Below are positions 1 to 10,858 of a stretch of 20,618 bases of DNA, in pieces. The stretch comes from an uncultured Pelagibacteraceae bacterium. Its GTDB lineage: Bacteria; Pseudomonadota; Alphaproteobacteria; Pelagibacterales; Pelagibacteraceae. Each line of letters begins with the position of its first letter. Within the stretch, counting starts at the first letter, position 1. Under the pieces are notes generated by a model. The model did no database searches. It saw only the letters and a list, made by a program, of their open reading frames with translations, and had not been told where the DNA came from. The stretch lies in contig CACPEI010000010.1 in the NCBI GenBank assembly GCA_902632875.1, positions 1 through 20,618 on the forward strand, given 5' to 3'. A program made the position numbers and the translations under genes.

Positions 1-791
1 TCTAATTTTTTTCTTCTAGCCAAATCCTTTATCATTTTCAAATCTTTTTCGGTATAATTATAATGGTCAGGAAAAATTATTTTTTTCTCAATTTTGAATT
101 TACTTTTAAGCAAAGTATTTTCAAATTCATGCGGATTACCAATTCCCGAAAAAATAAGATATTTTTTTTTTAAATTAAATTTAGATAAATTTGATACAGA
201 ATAATTTGCAAAAAAAATATTTGAATTCTCTTTAATTGTTTTAATTTTGTTTATAAATTTTCTATCTGGATTGTCACCAATAATAAATACAAGATCGTAG
301 TTTTTAATCTCACTGAATTTTTCTCTTAAAGGCCCCGCAGGTAAAATAAATTTATTCCCAATACCCTCTGTTGAATTAAAACAAACTATTTTTAAATCAT
401 ATTTGATATTTTTTTGTTGTAGACCATCATCTAAAATAGCCATTTTATATTTTTTTTGAGCTATACTTAAAGCTTTAATTCTCTCATCTGCGAAAATCAC
501 GTTGCCGTGTTTTGTTAGTAGCTTTTTTTCATCTAATTGATCTGTATATTTCTTTTTAATGAAAGTGGTTTTAAATTTTTTGTTAACAATTTTTAAAATT
601 GCTATTGATAAGGAGGTTTTTCCTGTACCACCAATAAAAATATTTCCTACACAAATTGTCTTAATTTTAAATTTTTTTTGTTTTACGTTTTTCTTTAAAG
701 TTATTACTAACAATAAAATTAAACTAATAGGATATAAAATGAATGATATGATGTTTTTAGTTTTCCAAAATGCTGGTCTTAAAATTTTCAT
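1..791 (-). CDS. lpxK: Tetraacyldisaccharide 4'-kinase LpxK (3' end cut by window edge)
   Basis: LpxK phosphorylates the 4' position of the lipid A disaccharide at the inner membrane, the step before Kdo transfer. Reading leftward from ATG 791-789, the frame stays open to the left edge, giving 263 codons; the family is usually about 310-330 residues, so the C-terminus lies outside. A hydrophobic stretch around residues 13-31 is followed by the P-loop GGTGKT at about 54-59 inside the LpxK-type context VGNIFIGGTGKT, then DDGLQ at about 121-125, LPAGPLRE, and FPDHY near the end. The usual SRGYG motif after the P-loop is not seen; the equivalent stretch is lysine-rich and short. The start overlaps the waaA stop as ATGA (788-791), suggesting translational coupling. 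Motifs make the identity firm; the divergent SRGYG region is probably a lineage feature. Confidence 0.93.
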   Translation of the reverse strand, partial: MKILRPAFWKTKNIISFILYPISLILLLVITLKKNVKQKKFKIKTICVGNIFIGGTGKTSLSIAILKIVNKKFKTTFIKKKYTDQLDEKKLLTKHGNVIFADERIKALSIAQKKYKMAILDDGLQQKNIKYDLKIVCFNSTEGIGNKFILPAGPLREKFSEIKNYDLVFIIGDNPDRKFINKIKTIKENSNIFFANYSVSNLSKFNLKKKYLIFSGIGNPHEFENTLLKSKFKIEKKIIFPDHYNYTEKDLKMIKDLARRKKL

Positions 792-2026
792 TTAATATAT
801 TTATATATCTCTGAAAGGTTATTTTTAAGTATTGTATCTCCGATTAAATATATTTTCTTTGTTATAGTGTTTGATATTTTTTTATTAAGTTTATTTAATA
901 TTAACTTCTCAATTTTAGGCATTTTTTTAAATAATGATGTCATTCGCATTTTATTAAGATAATTATATACTTCTTTAAAATTGTTTATGTGGGGGCCGTG
1001 TAAGATAAAATTATTTAATCGTGCAGGCTCTAGAGGATTTTGACCACCATGAGGGATAAGTGATCCCCCCATAAATGTAATATTTGATAAAGTGTAAAAC
1101 TTTTTTGCTTCACCAAATGTATCTACTAAATAAATATCAGTTTCATCAGTTATTTTATTATTAGATGAATGCCTGTGGATTTTTAGATCTATGTTTTCCA
1201 AATTATTTATTATTTCATTAGATCTATTTATATGCCTAGGAATTATTATTGTTAGTAATTTTCTAGTCTTTGTCTTAAGTTTTTTGTGTAGGTGACCAAT
1301 TATTACTTCTTCATTGTAATGAGTGCTAGCTGCACACCACAAGCTTCTTCCTTTTAATTTTTTTTTTATATTTGATAAATCTAAATTTTTATTATTCTCC
1401 CCAAAAAATTTTAAATTACCTCTCAAAATAATTTTTTTTACCCCAAGCAATTTGAGGTATTTCTTAGACTCTATATTTTGAGGCAAAGCCAAAGTAATTT
1501 TACCAAATACGTCTTGGGAAAATTTTTTTAAATTATTCCATCTTTTGTAACTTTTTTTTGTAATTCTTGCATTAATAAGAATTATTGGAATTTTCATCTG
1601 ATTTAAATTTTTAAACATCATTGGCCATATCTCAGACTCGACAAATATTGCTAATTGAGGCTTCCAAAATTCAACAAATTTTTTTGAAAAAATATTTGTG
1701 TCTAGAGGAAAAAATTTGTGGATAGTTTTCTTAAAATTCAATTTTTTAAAAATATTTGCAGAACTGGTTGTAGTGGTTGTAAGTAAAATTTTTTTTATTT
1801 TTTTATCATTTTCAAACCGTTTGATCAATGGAATGATACTCATTAACTCACCAACACTTGCAGCATGGAACCAAATGAGATTCTTTTCAGTGTTTGTTTT
1901 TTTATAAATGCAATATCTCTCTTTAAATCTTTTATAATCCTCTTTTCCAATGGAAATTCTATAAAGAATTATTAAAGGAGATATTAATGTAATTACTATT
2001 CCCAATATATTGTAAACAAAATACAT
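788..2026 (-). CDS. waaA: 3-deoxy-D-manno-octulosonic acid (Kdo) transferase WaaA
   Basis: WaaA (KdtA) is a GT-B glycosyltransferase that adds Kdo from CMP-Kdo to lipid IVA on the cytoplasmic face of the inner membrane. The 412-residue protein has a hydrophobic N-terminal anchor (about residues 3-22), then FHAASVGE with the expected catalytic Glu at residue 60, VESEIWP, NARIT followed by RW, and in the C-terminal half GGSLIPHGGQNPLEPA, which is the family nucleotide-sugar binding region. Length is normal. Its ATG overlaps the stop of the upstream ABC transporter by one base (TAATG, 2024-2028), and its stop overlaps lpxK as ATGA, so ubiA, the transporter, waaA and lpxK probably form one transcript. 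The neighbourhood is coherent: lipid A-Kdo synthesis next to an MsbA-like flippase. Confidence 0.96.
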   Translation of the reverse strand: MYFVYNILGIVITLISPLIILYRISIGKEDYKRFKERYCIYKKTNTEKNLIWFHAASVGELMSIIPLIKRFENDKKIKKILLTTTTTSSANIFKKLNFKKTIHKFFPLDTNIFSKKFVEFWKPQLAIFVESEIWPMMFKNLNQMKIPIILINARITKKSYKRWNNLKKFSQDVFGKITLALPQNIESKKYLKLLGVKKIILRGNLKFFGENNKNLDLSNIKKKLKGRSLWCAASTHYNEEVIIGHLHKKLKTKTRKLLTIIIPRHINRSNEIINNLENIDLKIHRHSSNNKITDETDIYLVDTFGEAKKFYTLSNITFMGGSLIPHGGQNPLEPARLNNFILHGPHINNFKEVYNYLNKMRMTSLFKKMPKIEKLILNKLNKKISNTITKKIYLIGDTILKNNLSEIYKYIK

Positions 2027-3768
2027 TAATTATTCTTAAATTGTTTCTCATAAAGATTTTTATAATTAGATGATTTCTCTAAAAGTTCCTCATGTTTACC
2101 TGAGACAATTACTTTCCCTCCATCTATTAAAAAAATTTTATTTGAACTTAGAATAGTTGATAATCTATGCGCAATTACAATTGTCGTTTTATTAATGGTT
2201 AAATCATTTAGAGCTTTTTGAATTTGTTCCTCTGTCTCTGAGTCTAAAGATGAAGTTGCCTCATCCAGAAGAATTATTTTGCTATCTTTAAGAAATGCCC
2301 TAGCAATAGATAATCTTTGCTTTTCTCCACCTGAAAGTCTTACTCCGTTTTCACCAATCTTTGTTTTATAACCATCATTAAAATTATTAATAAAAGTTTC
2401 ACACATAGAAAGCTTTGCCGCATTATAGATTTCTTCGTCAGTTGCATCAGGTTTTGCATATTTAATATTATTAAAAACAGTATCATCAAATAATGTTGTA
2501 TTTTGATCAACAATTGAAATTTGTTTTCGTAAAGAATTTAAATTTATCTCTTTTATATTTTGGTTATCAATTTCTACCTTCCCATCCAACGGATCGTAAA
2601 TTCTTGGTATCATATTTAATATCGTAGATTTTCCTGATCCACTATGACCGACTAAAGCGGTCATTTTTCCTCCTGCTATATCTAAATTTATGTTCTGTAG
2701 TACTTGATTATTTAAATTTGATTTGTATGCAAATGAAACTTTTTCAAAACTAATCTCACCCTCATCAATCTTTAGTTCTTTTTTTTCGTCATTAGAGAGT
2801 ATTTCACTTTTTGCGTCAATAATTGGAATAATTCTTTTGGCTGCAGAAAATCCTTGGCTGATGGCAATATTGACTTTAGTTAGCGCTTTAACCGGTTGAT
2901 AAGCTAACATCATAGCAGCTAAAAAAGAAAAAAAATTATTAATTCCAAGTTCATCATTTATGATTAATTTCCCTGAGTAAAAAATAAGTACGGCAATCAT
3001 AATTCCAGTTAAAAATTCCATAATTGGTGTAGATCTAATATAGACTGAAGCAATTTTGATTGTTTTCTCCTTAAGATCATTAACAAATTTTTCAGATCTT
3101 TCTTTTTCAAAATTCTCTCTTTGAAAAATTTTTATAATTTTGTGATTTTTAAAAAGGTCAATAAGATATCTGTTTAAATCTCCTGATTTTTCCTGAGCCT
3201 CTGTTACAACTTTACCCATTCTTTTACCCAGAACTTTTGCGGTTATTGATGCAAGAGGAATCATAATCATTGCTATCAATGATAATTTCCAATTTTGAAT
3301 AAACATTACAATTAAAAGACCTATAAGTGTTAAACCATCCTTAAATAGAACTAAAAAAGCCTCCGACAACATTCTTGTTATTTGTGTAACGTCAAAGTTT
3401 AAATTTGAGATATATTTTCCTGAATGATTACTTTCCATTAATTCTGTGTCAGCCTTAATAAATGAATTAAGCATGTTAGTTTGCATTTCTTTTTTTACTT
3501 CTTCACCAACCCTAATCATCAGTAATTTTGCAAGGTACAGAGAAATACCTTTAGCTGTGAAAGCAATAATTATAGCTAGAGGAATTAAAAAAATAAGTGT
3601 CTGGTTTTTTTCAATAAAAATTTTTTCTATTGCAGGATCTAAAAGCCAAGCAATAGATGATGTGCTCCCAGCTACAATTATTGAAAAAAAAGCAGCTAAC
3701 AAAATACTCATTAGATGTTTACTTGTATAATCTTTAAATAGTCGCTTATAAATTTTCGAATTATTCAT
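2026..3768 (-). CDS. msbA: MsbA-like ABC exporter (fused membrane and ATPase domains)
   Basis: A 580-residue half-transporter of the ABCB/MsbA type. Residues about 15-310 form the six-helix membrane domain. The ATPase domain follows, with Walker A GHSGSGKS (374-381), Q-loop Gln422, signature LSGGEKQR (478-485), Walker B ending ILLDEAT with catalytic Glu503, and switch His534. Proteins of this shape dimerise and flip lipids or export peptides. The position directly upstream of waaA and lpxK supports a role in moving lipid A core across the inner membrane, but the exact substrate is inferred from context, since many exporters share the architecture. It starts 6 bases after the ubiA stop and overlaps waaA by one base. 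No residue expected for ATP hydrolysis is missing. The gene symbol is therefore a best guess; the family assignment is certain. Confidence 0.9.
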   Translation of the reverse strand: MNNSKIYKRLFKDYTSKHLMSILLAAFFSIIVAGSTSSIAWLLDPAIEKIFIEKNQTLIFLIPLAIIIAFTAKGISLYLAKLLMIRVGEEVKKEMQTNMLNSFIKADTELMESNHSGKYISNLNFDVTQITRMLSEAFLVLFKDGLTLIGLLIVMFIQNWKLSLIAMIMIPLASITAKVLGKRMGKVVTEAQEKSGDLNRYLIDLFKNHKIIKIFQRENFEKERSEKFVNDLKEKTIKIASVYIRSTPIMEFLTGIMIAVLIFYSGKLIINDELGINNFFSFLAAMMLAYQPVKALTKVNIAISQGFSAAKRIIPIIDAKSEILSNDEKKELKIDEGEISFEKVSFAYKSNLNNQVLQNINLDIAGGKMTALVGHSGSGKSTILNMIPRIYDPLDGKVEIDNQNIKEINLNSLRKQISIVDQNTTLFDDTVFNNIKYAKPDATDEEIYNAAKLSMCETFINNFNDGYKTKIGENGVRLSGGEKQRLSIARAFLKDSKIILLDEATSSLDSETEEQIQKALNDLTINKTTIVIAHRLSTILSSNKIFLIDGGKVIVSGKHEELLEKSSNYKNLYEKQFKNN

Positions 3769-3774
3769 TTAAAA

Positions 3775-4641
3775 CTAAAAAAATTTTCCAATTAATATAT
3801 TCGTTAAAATCAAAAGTCCCAAAAAATTATTACTCTTAAACTTAGAAAGACAGTTTTCAGGAGAATTAAAATTTAATTTTTTTATTTGAAAGAAATGTAA
3901 ATGTAGAAAAGGTATAAATGAAAATAGAAAATAAATTATCCCAAATTTCATTAGTATTCCAACGATAAAAATTGAAATAATAAATAAAAAATAGCAAACA
4001 TATAAGAATTTTTTTGGATCATTTTTAAATTTAATTGATGTCGACTTTACACCTATAATTTCATCATCTTTAATATCTTGAAACCCATATATTGTGTCGT
4101 ATCCAAGTGTCCAAAATATGGCTCCAATATAAAATAAGATTGGTATTGATGAAATTTCATTAGTTATAGAGATCCATGCTAAAACCAGCCCATAATTAAA
4201 AGTAATTCCTAAAAATAATTGAGGCCAGTAGGTCAGTCTTTTCATTAACGGGTATGTAAACGCCAATGGCATCGAGATCAAAGCCATTAAAATTGTAAAC
4301 ATATTGAAATTTATTAAAACTAAAAATGCTAAACCACAAAGAACTAGTGAGTAAATAGATGCTCGTAAAACTGAAATTTTTCCTGAGGCTATTGGTCTAT
4401 TTTTTGTTCTTTCAACTTTTGCGTCATAATTTCTGTCAGCAATATCATTCACTATACATCCAGCCGATCTCATTAAAACCGATCCACATAAAAATAATAA
4501 ACTAAATTTGAAATAGGTAGTTAAGCTTTGATTAAAATCATAGGCCAATGTTAAGCCCCAGATACATGGCCAGAATAGTAACATGTAACCGATTGGTTTT
4601 CGTAATCTAGTAAGTTCTATAAATAAGTTAAATTGGTTCAT
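3775..4641 (-). CDS. ubiA: 4-hydroxybenzoate polyprenyltransferase UbiA
   Basis: UbiA attaches the polyprenyl tail to 4-hydroxybenzoate in ubiquinone synthesis, in the cytoplasmic membrane. The 288-residue protein shows both Asp-rich prenyl diphosphate/Mg sites: N65-D66-x-x-D69-x-x-x-D73 followed by RT and RPIASG, and a second DTIYGFQDIKDDE region that continues into GVKST. About eight hydrophobic segments cover the rest. LRKPIGYMLLFWP at residues 13-25 is the usual UbiA N-terminal signature and separates it from the heme O synthase CtaB elsewhere in this window, which belongs to the same superfamily. It is probably the first gene of the leftward ubiA-msbA-waaA-lpxK group, since its upstream neighbour is divergent. 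Ubiquinone links it functionally to respiration rather than to lipid A. Confidence 0.95.
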   Translation of the reverse strand: MNQFNLFIELTRLRKPIGYMLLFWPCIWGLTLAYDFNQSLTTYFKFSLLFLCGSVLMRSAGCIVNDIADRNYDAKVERTKNRPIASGKISVLRASIYSLVLCGLAFLVLINFNMFTILMALISMPLAFTYPLMKRLTYWPQLFLGITFNYGLVLAWISITNEISSIPILFYIGAIFWTLGYDTIYGFQDIKDDEIIGVKSTSIKFKNDPKKFLYVCYFLFIISIFIVGILMKFGIIYFLFSFIPFLHLHFFQIKKLNFNSPENCLSKFKSNNFLGLLILTNILIGKFF

Positions 4642-4653
4642 AAATTTTACTTG

Positions 4654-4682
4654 TAAATAACAAAGGCAAGATTGATAATCAA
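4654..4682 (-). promoter_or_regulatory. Candidate sigma70-type promoter for the ubiA operon
   Basis: On the minus strand, TTGATT (4682-4677) is separated by exactly 17 bases from TATTTA (4659-4654), about 12 bases before the ubiA ATG. Spacing is ideal, but the hexamers are only partial matches (4/6 and 3/6), and in such AT-rich DNA chance matches are common. If real, the 5' leader would be only about 5-6 bases. It lies in the divergent gap shared with the DUF2721 gene. Confidence 0.22.
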
Positions 4683-4692
4683 ACTGATTCGT

Positions 4693-5100
4693 ATGAATAT
4701 TGATTATACCGTAACTGCTTTAATGTTTCCCGCTATCCCACTTATAATGGGTGTATATTCAAATAGGTTTCATACGCTTAGTTCTTTAATAAGAAAAATA
4801 CATGACGAATATGTATTTGAAAAACACACTCCACCTGAATGGAAAGATCAATTAATAAATTTAGAAAAGAGAATTGGTGTTTTAAAATTGAGCATTTTAT
4901 TTGCTGCTTTTGGATTTTTGTTTAATATGTTAACTGTTTTTGGTCTTTATTTACAAGAACTTTTTATTGCGAGAATAATCTTTGGCTCATGTTGTTTGTC
5001 AATGATGATATCAATCATATTTTTTATCATTGAAATTCAAATTTCAACCAAAGCTCTTAGGCTTCATATTTCAGATATGGATATTCAATTTAAGGAATAA
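4693..5100 (+). CDS. DUF2721 family small membrane protein
   Basis: A 135-residue protein with three hydrophobic segments (about residues 5-22, 64-87 and 92-118) separated by a charged stretch that is probably cytoplasmic. The FPAIPLIMGVYSNRF segment near the N-terminus, followed by a Leu/Ile/Arg-rich helix, resembles the DUF2721 family, whose function is not known to me. I chose the ATG at 4693 because family members start just before this segment; an in-frame TTG at 4672 would add seven residues and overlap the candidate ubiA promoter. The last 11 bases overlap convergently with the end of the quinone oxidoreductase-like gene. It stands alone on the plus strand between two leftward groups, so context says nothing about its job. 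Confidence 0.8.
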   Translation: MNIDYTVTALMFPAIPLIMGVYSNRFHTLSSLIRKIHDEYVFEKHTPPEWKDQLINLEKRIGVLKLSILFAAFGFLFNMLTVFGLYLQELFIARIIFGSCCLSMMISIIFFIIEIQISTKALRLHISDMDIQFKE

Positions 5101-6061
5101 TAACTGCTGGACCAGTTAATAATCTTGCCTCTAAATCTTTATGAGCTTGAGCAGCATCTGTTAAAGAGTATTTTTTTGAAATTTCTACCTTAAACTTATT
5201 AGATAAAATTGCATCAAAAACTTTTTTTGCTGACTCAACTAACTCTTCTCTTTTGATCGTATAATGTGCAATGGATGGTCGAGTAAAAAATAGTCCTTTA
5301 GCATTAATATCTTTTTTAACATCAATAGTATCAACGTACCCAGATGCATTTCCAAATGCTACCATCATTCCTCTTATTTTTAATGTTTCAATTGAACCTT
5401 TAAATGTTTTTATTCCAACACCATCATAAACAACATCAATACCATTTTTTCCTACAATTTTTTCAACTTCTTCTACAAAATTTTTTTCAGAATAATTAAT
5501 AACATGGTGACAGCCATTTTTTTTAGCAATTTCCTCTTTAGCTTTTGAACCAACTGTTCCAATTACTTCTGCACCTAAAGAATTAGCCCAAGGACATAAG
5601 ATTTGTCCAAGAGCTCCAGCTGCAGCATGATAAAGCACTTTATCACCTTTTTTTAATGGATATGCTCTATGTAACAAATATTCTGCAGTAATTCCTTTCA
5701 ATGTAATACAAGATGCTACCTCATCAGAAACACCATCAGGTACAGAAACTAATTTTTCCTCAGGCATTATTTGTTTTTCAGAGTAAGAGCCAATAGGCAT
5801 TGAAGCGTGTGTTACTCTATCACCAACTTTAAATAATTTTACCTCAGATCCAATTTCTTCAATTACACCGCAAGCTTCAAGACCAATCCCACTAGGTAAT
5901 GGAATAGGGTAGAGACCTGTTCGATGATAAATATCTATAAAGTTAAGACCTATTGATAGATTTTTAATTAAAACTTCTTTTGGTCCAGGCTTAGCTATCT
6001 TTACATCTTTAATAATCAAAACTTCTGGTCCACCAAACTTATCTATTTGAATTGATTTCAT
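5090..6061 (-). CDS. Quinone oxidoreductase-like, zinc-independent MDR family protein
   Basis: A 323-residue member of the medium-chain dehydrogenase/reductase superfamily, quinone oxidoreductase (QOR) branch. Visible marks: the QOR signature around LNFIDIYHRTGLYP (39-52), G-GLEACGVIEEIG (58-71), and the nucleotide-binding loop HAAAGALGQ (145-153), close to the AAAGGVG typical of NADPH-dependent QORs, followed by GAEVIGTVGS. The cysteine-rich structural zinc site of alcohol dehydrogenases is absent. Such enzymes reduce quinones or reactive enones with NADPH; the exact substrate cannot be told. It follows pirin with only three bases between, so the two are probably co-transcribed, perhaps in redox or aromatic-compound stress handling (inference). 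The ATG start and length are normal. Confidence 0.88.
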   Translation of the reverse strand: MKSIQIDKFGGPEVLIIKDVKIAKPGPKEVLIKNLSIGLNFIDIYHRTGLYPIPLPSGIGLEACGVIEEIGSEVKLFKVGDRVTHASMPIGSYSEKQIMPEEKLVSVPDGVSDEVASCITLKGITAEYLLHRAYPLKKGDKVLYHAAAGALGQILCPWANSLGAEVIGTVGSKAKEEIAKKNGCHHVINYSEKNFVEEVEKIVGKNGIDVVYDGVGIKTFKGSIETLKIRGMMVAFGNASGYVDTIDVKKDINAKGLFFTRPSIAHYTIKREELVESAKKVFDAILSNKFKVEISKKYSLTDAAQAHKDLEARLLTGPAVIIP

Positions 6062-6064
6062 TAT

Positions 6065-6901
6065 TTATTTTACAAATGTGCCATTATGATAATCTTGAAC
6101 AGCCTGTAAGATCTCTGCTTTGGTATTCATCACAAATGGTCCACCTCTAGCTATCTCCTCATTTATAGGTTTCCCTGAAATAACTAAAAACTTTGCATTA
6201 GTTTGTGCTTTAATATTTAAATTCTCACCTCTTGAAAGCAAGATTAAAGTGCTATCTTTAGTTTTTTTGTGTTTTTTTTCACCAATCGTAATTTCACCGT
6301 TTATTAAGTAGACAAAAGTATTGTGTGTTGAGGGTAGATTAAAATTGAATTCTTTATCCTTTTTTAATTCAACATCAAAATAAATTGGTTCAACATTATG
6401 CCCTTTAACTGGTCCTTCGGCCTCTTCAAATTTCCCTGCTATAACTTTAATTTGCTTGTCGTTATCTTTATGAAGGCTCATTTTATCTGCATCGATATAG
6501 ATATATTCTGGTTTACTCATCTTTAATTTAGCTGGCATGTTAATCCACAATTGAAATCCATGAAGTTTACCTTCTTTCATTGCTGGCATTTCAGAGTGAA
6601 TAATTCCACTTCCTGTTTTCATCCATTGAACATCACCAGCAGTCATTCTTCCTTTTCCACCAGTGCTGTCTTCATGCTCAAAGTCACCTGCAAGCATATA
6701 AGTAACTGTTTCAATTCCCCTGTGAGGATGTGGTGGAAAACCAGCAACATAATCTTCACTATTCTCAGAACCAAATTCATCTAACATTAAAAAAGGATCA
6801 AAATAATTCGGTTCAACACCAATACTTCTTTTTAATTTTACTCCTGCCCCATCAGAGGCTGGAATAGGGTCAATAATTTTACTTACTTCAATATTTTTCA
6901 T
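6065..6901 (-). CDS. Pirin family protein
   Basis: A 278-residue bicupin of the pirin family. The N-terminal cupin has the complete metal site: His58 and His60 in PPHPHRG, then His102 and Glu104 in GIIHSE, matching the four Fe/metal ligands known in human and bacterial pirins. FDPFLMLDEFG (34-44) and LHGFQLWINMP are further family signatures, and the C-terminal cupin ends with the usual region containing RGGPFVMNT. Bacterial pirins include quercetin 2,3-dioxygenases and regulators of central enzymes; which applies here cannot be read from sequence. It lies 51 bases after the dehalogenase gene and three bases before the quinone oxidoreductase-like gene. The pirin-QOR pairing suggests a shared redox role (inference). 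Confidence 0.92.
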   Translation of the reverse strand: MKNIEVSKIIDPIPASDGAGVKLKRSIGVEPNYFDPFLMLDEFGSENSEDYVAGFPPHPHRGIETVTYMLAGDFEHEDSTGGKGRMTAGDVQWMKTGSGIIHSEMPAMKEGKLHGFQLWINMPAKLKMSKPEYIYIDADKMSLHKDNDKQIKVIAGKFEEAEGPVKGHNVEPIYFDVELKKDKEFNFNLPSTHNTFVYLINGEITIGEKKHKKTKDSTLILLSRGENLNIKAQTNAKFLVISGKPINEEIARGGPFVMNTKAEILQAVQDYHNGTFVK

Positions 6902-6952
6902 TAATCTTTAATAGTCTTTATATTTTGATTTTCAATATTATTTTTTTATTTT

Positions 6953-7615
6953 TTAAACTAAATTTATAAGTTCACTTAAATCTTTAACTTGATTAATAGG
7001 TTTATAGTCAAGATTATCAAAAATATTATTATTTCGATTTACCCAAATAGATTGATAACCATAGTTTCCTCCACCAGAAACATCCCAGGTATTTGCACTT
7101 AAGAATGCCACCTGGCTTTTTTCAATTTTATATTTTTTTATTGGTAAATCATAGACCTTAGCATCTGGTTTATAAATCCCAACTTCTTCAATAGAAAATA
7201 AATCATCAAATAAATTATCTATATTATTACTTTTTACCAATTGAGTTAGAAGCGCAGGGGTTCCATTTGAAAGTATAGCTAATTTTAAATTTTTTTCTTT
7301 TAATCTTTTAAGTGTTTCTGGAACTTCTTTGAATGGAGCGAGAACTTTATATAAATTCAACAATTCGTTTTTCATTTTTGAATCTATATTAAAAGCTTTC
7401 ATAGATTTATCTAAACTATCTTCAGTAATCTGCCAAAAATTTTTATGTCTTTTCATCAAACTTCGAAGCCATGTATATTCTAGCTGAGTAGTTCTCCAGA
7501 AGTTTGCAAAACCTTCCCACTTATCCCCGATTTTATCTTTACATCTTTCAGCAGCAGAATTGACATCAAAAAGCGTACCATAAGCATCAAAAATTATTGC
7601 TTTAATATTTTTCAT
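6953..7615 (-). CDS. Haloacid dehalogenase, type II (HAD superfamily)
   Basis: A 220-residue HAD hydrolase matching L-2-haloacid dehalogenases. All residues known to be needed in that family have counterparts: nucleophile Asp10 and Thr14 in DAYGTLFD, Arg41, Ser116-Asn117 in SNG, Lys149 in YKPD, Tyr155, Ser173, Asn175 and Asp178 in SANTWD. This full set is more specific than the generic phosphatase-type HAD pattern. The likely reaction is hydrolytic removal of halide from short 2-haloalkanoic acids with inversion of configuration; the natural substrate in seawater is unknown. The gene is divergent from rsmE with 17 bases between starts, so its promoter must lie partly inside rsmE or be very compact. 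Pirin follows 51 bases downstream on the same strand. Confidence 0.9.
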   Translation of the reverse strand: MKNIKAIIFDAYGTLFDVNSAAERCKDKIGDKWEGFANFWRTTQLEYTWLRSLMKRHKNFWQITEDSLDKSMKAFNIDSKMKNELLNLYKVLAPFKEVPETLKRLKEKNLKLAILSNGTPALLTQLVKSNNIDNLFDDLFSIEEVGIYKPDAKVYDLPIKKYKIEKSQVAFLSANTWDVSGGGNYGYQSIWVNRNNNIFDNLDYKPINQVKDLSELINLV

Positions 7616-7632
7616 AAACTAACTTAACATAA

Positions 7633-8334
7633 ATGAGTAATATAAGATTATTTTTTTCAAATGTACTATCAGTTAACTTGGCAGATAAATTAGATAAATC
7701 TCAATCATATTATTTAACTAAGGTAATGAGAGTAAAAAAAAATGAAGTTTTTTCATTATTTAACAAGGATGGAGAATGGGAGGCAATAATTTTAGAAATT
7801 GCCAAAGGTATTGTTAAGTTTAAAACTACTAAACAACTAAGGCAAAAAGAAAATATAAGAGAATTATGGCTAGCATTTTCGCCAATCAAATCAAATTATC
7901 AGAATTTTATGATACAAAAAGCAACAGAGTTAGGGGTTACAAAATTTTTACCAATTATTTTCGATCGAACAGTTGTAAGAAAAATAAATAAAGAGCGTCT
8001 AGAAAAAATTGTTATAGAAGCAAGTGAACAATCAAATCGTATAAGTGTACCCGTAATTGAACCTGCCCAAAATTTAGATAATTTTCTAAAAAAAAATTCA
8101 ATTGATTTAATCTTTACAGACTTAAATTCAAATAATGAAAAAATTGATAAATCAAAACTCACAAAGAAACCCGTTTGTATAATTATAGGCCCTGAGGGTG
8201 ATTTTTCTGAACTTGAAAGAGATAAGATTCTCTCTTTTAAAGGTGTTCAACCAATCAAAATTAATGAAAATATATTAAGATCAGAAACAGCCGTCATATC
8301 TACAATTTCAATCGTAAATTATGTAATTAATTGA
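7633..8334 (+). CDS. rsmE: 16S rRNA (uracil-1498-N3)-methyltransferase RsmE
   Basis: RsmE methylates N3 of U1498 in 16S rRNA of the 30S subunit using SAM. The 233-residue protein has the N-terminal PUA-like domain (about 1-70), then the SPOUT methyltransferase domain with QKATELGVTKFLPI, SEQSNR, the knot motif IIGPEGDFSELE (184-195) and LRSETA (215-220), all characteristic of this family. Length is normal. It is divergent from the dehalogenase and is followed after 60 bases by coxB, so it may be the first gene of the long rightward block or have its own transcript. No Shine-Dalgarno is evident, as in most genes here. Confidence 0.95.
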   Translation: MSNIRLFFSNVLSVNLADKLDKSQSYYLTKVMRVKKNEVFSLFNKDGEWEAIILEIAKGIVKFKTTKQLRQKENIRELWLAFSPIKSNYQNFMIQKATELGVTKFLPIIFDRTVVRKINKERLEKIVIEASEQSNRISVPVIEPAQNLDNFLKKNSIDLIFTDLNSNNEKIDKSKLTKKPVCIIIGPEGDFSELERDKILSFKGVQPIKINENILRSETAVISTISIVNYVIN

Positions 8335-8394
8335 TAAATTGTCGCGAAAACTAAAGTGTAATTTTGATAAAAGAGCTTTATATAGCTATTAAAA

Positions 8395-10840
<2,446 letters not shown>

Positions 10841-10858
10841 AAAAGAGTTTTATAAAAA

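Noticed and set aside
559..795. Plus-strand open frame of 78 codons
   Set aside because: It is the antisense of lpxK, whose P-loop and DDGLQ motifs lie on the minus strand.
4672..4692. TTG at 4672 as the start of the DUF2721 protein
   Set aside because: The ATG at 4693 matches the usual family N-terminus; the extra seven residues have no support and overlap a candidate promoter.
8335..8394. Sigma70 promoter and small AGCT...AGCT hairpin ahead of coxB
   Set aside because: TTGATA- and TATATA-like strings are present, but no pair has acceptable spacing and distance to the ATG; the hairpin stem is only four bases and self-complementary by nature.
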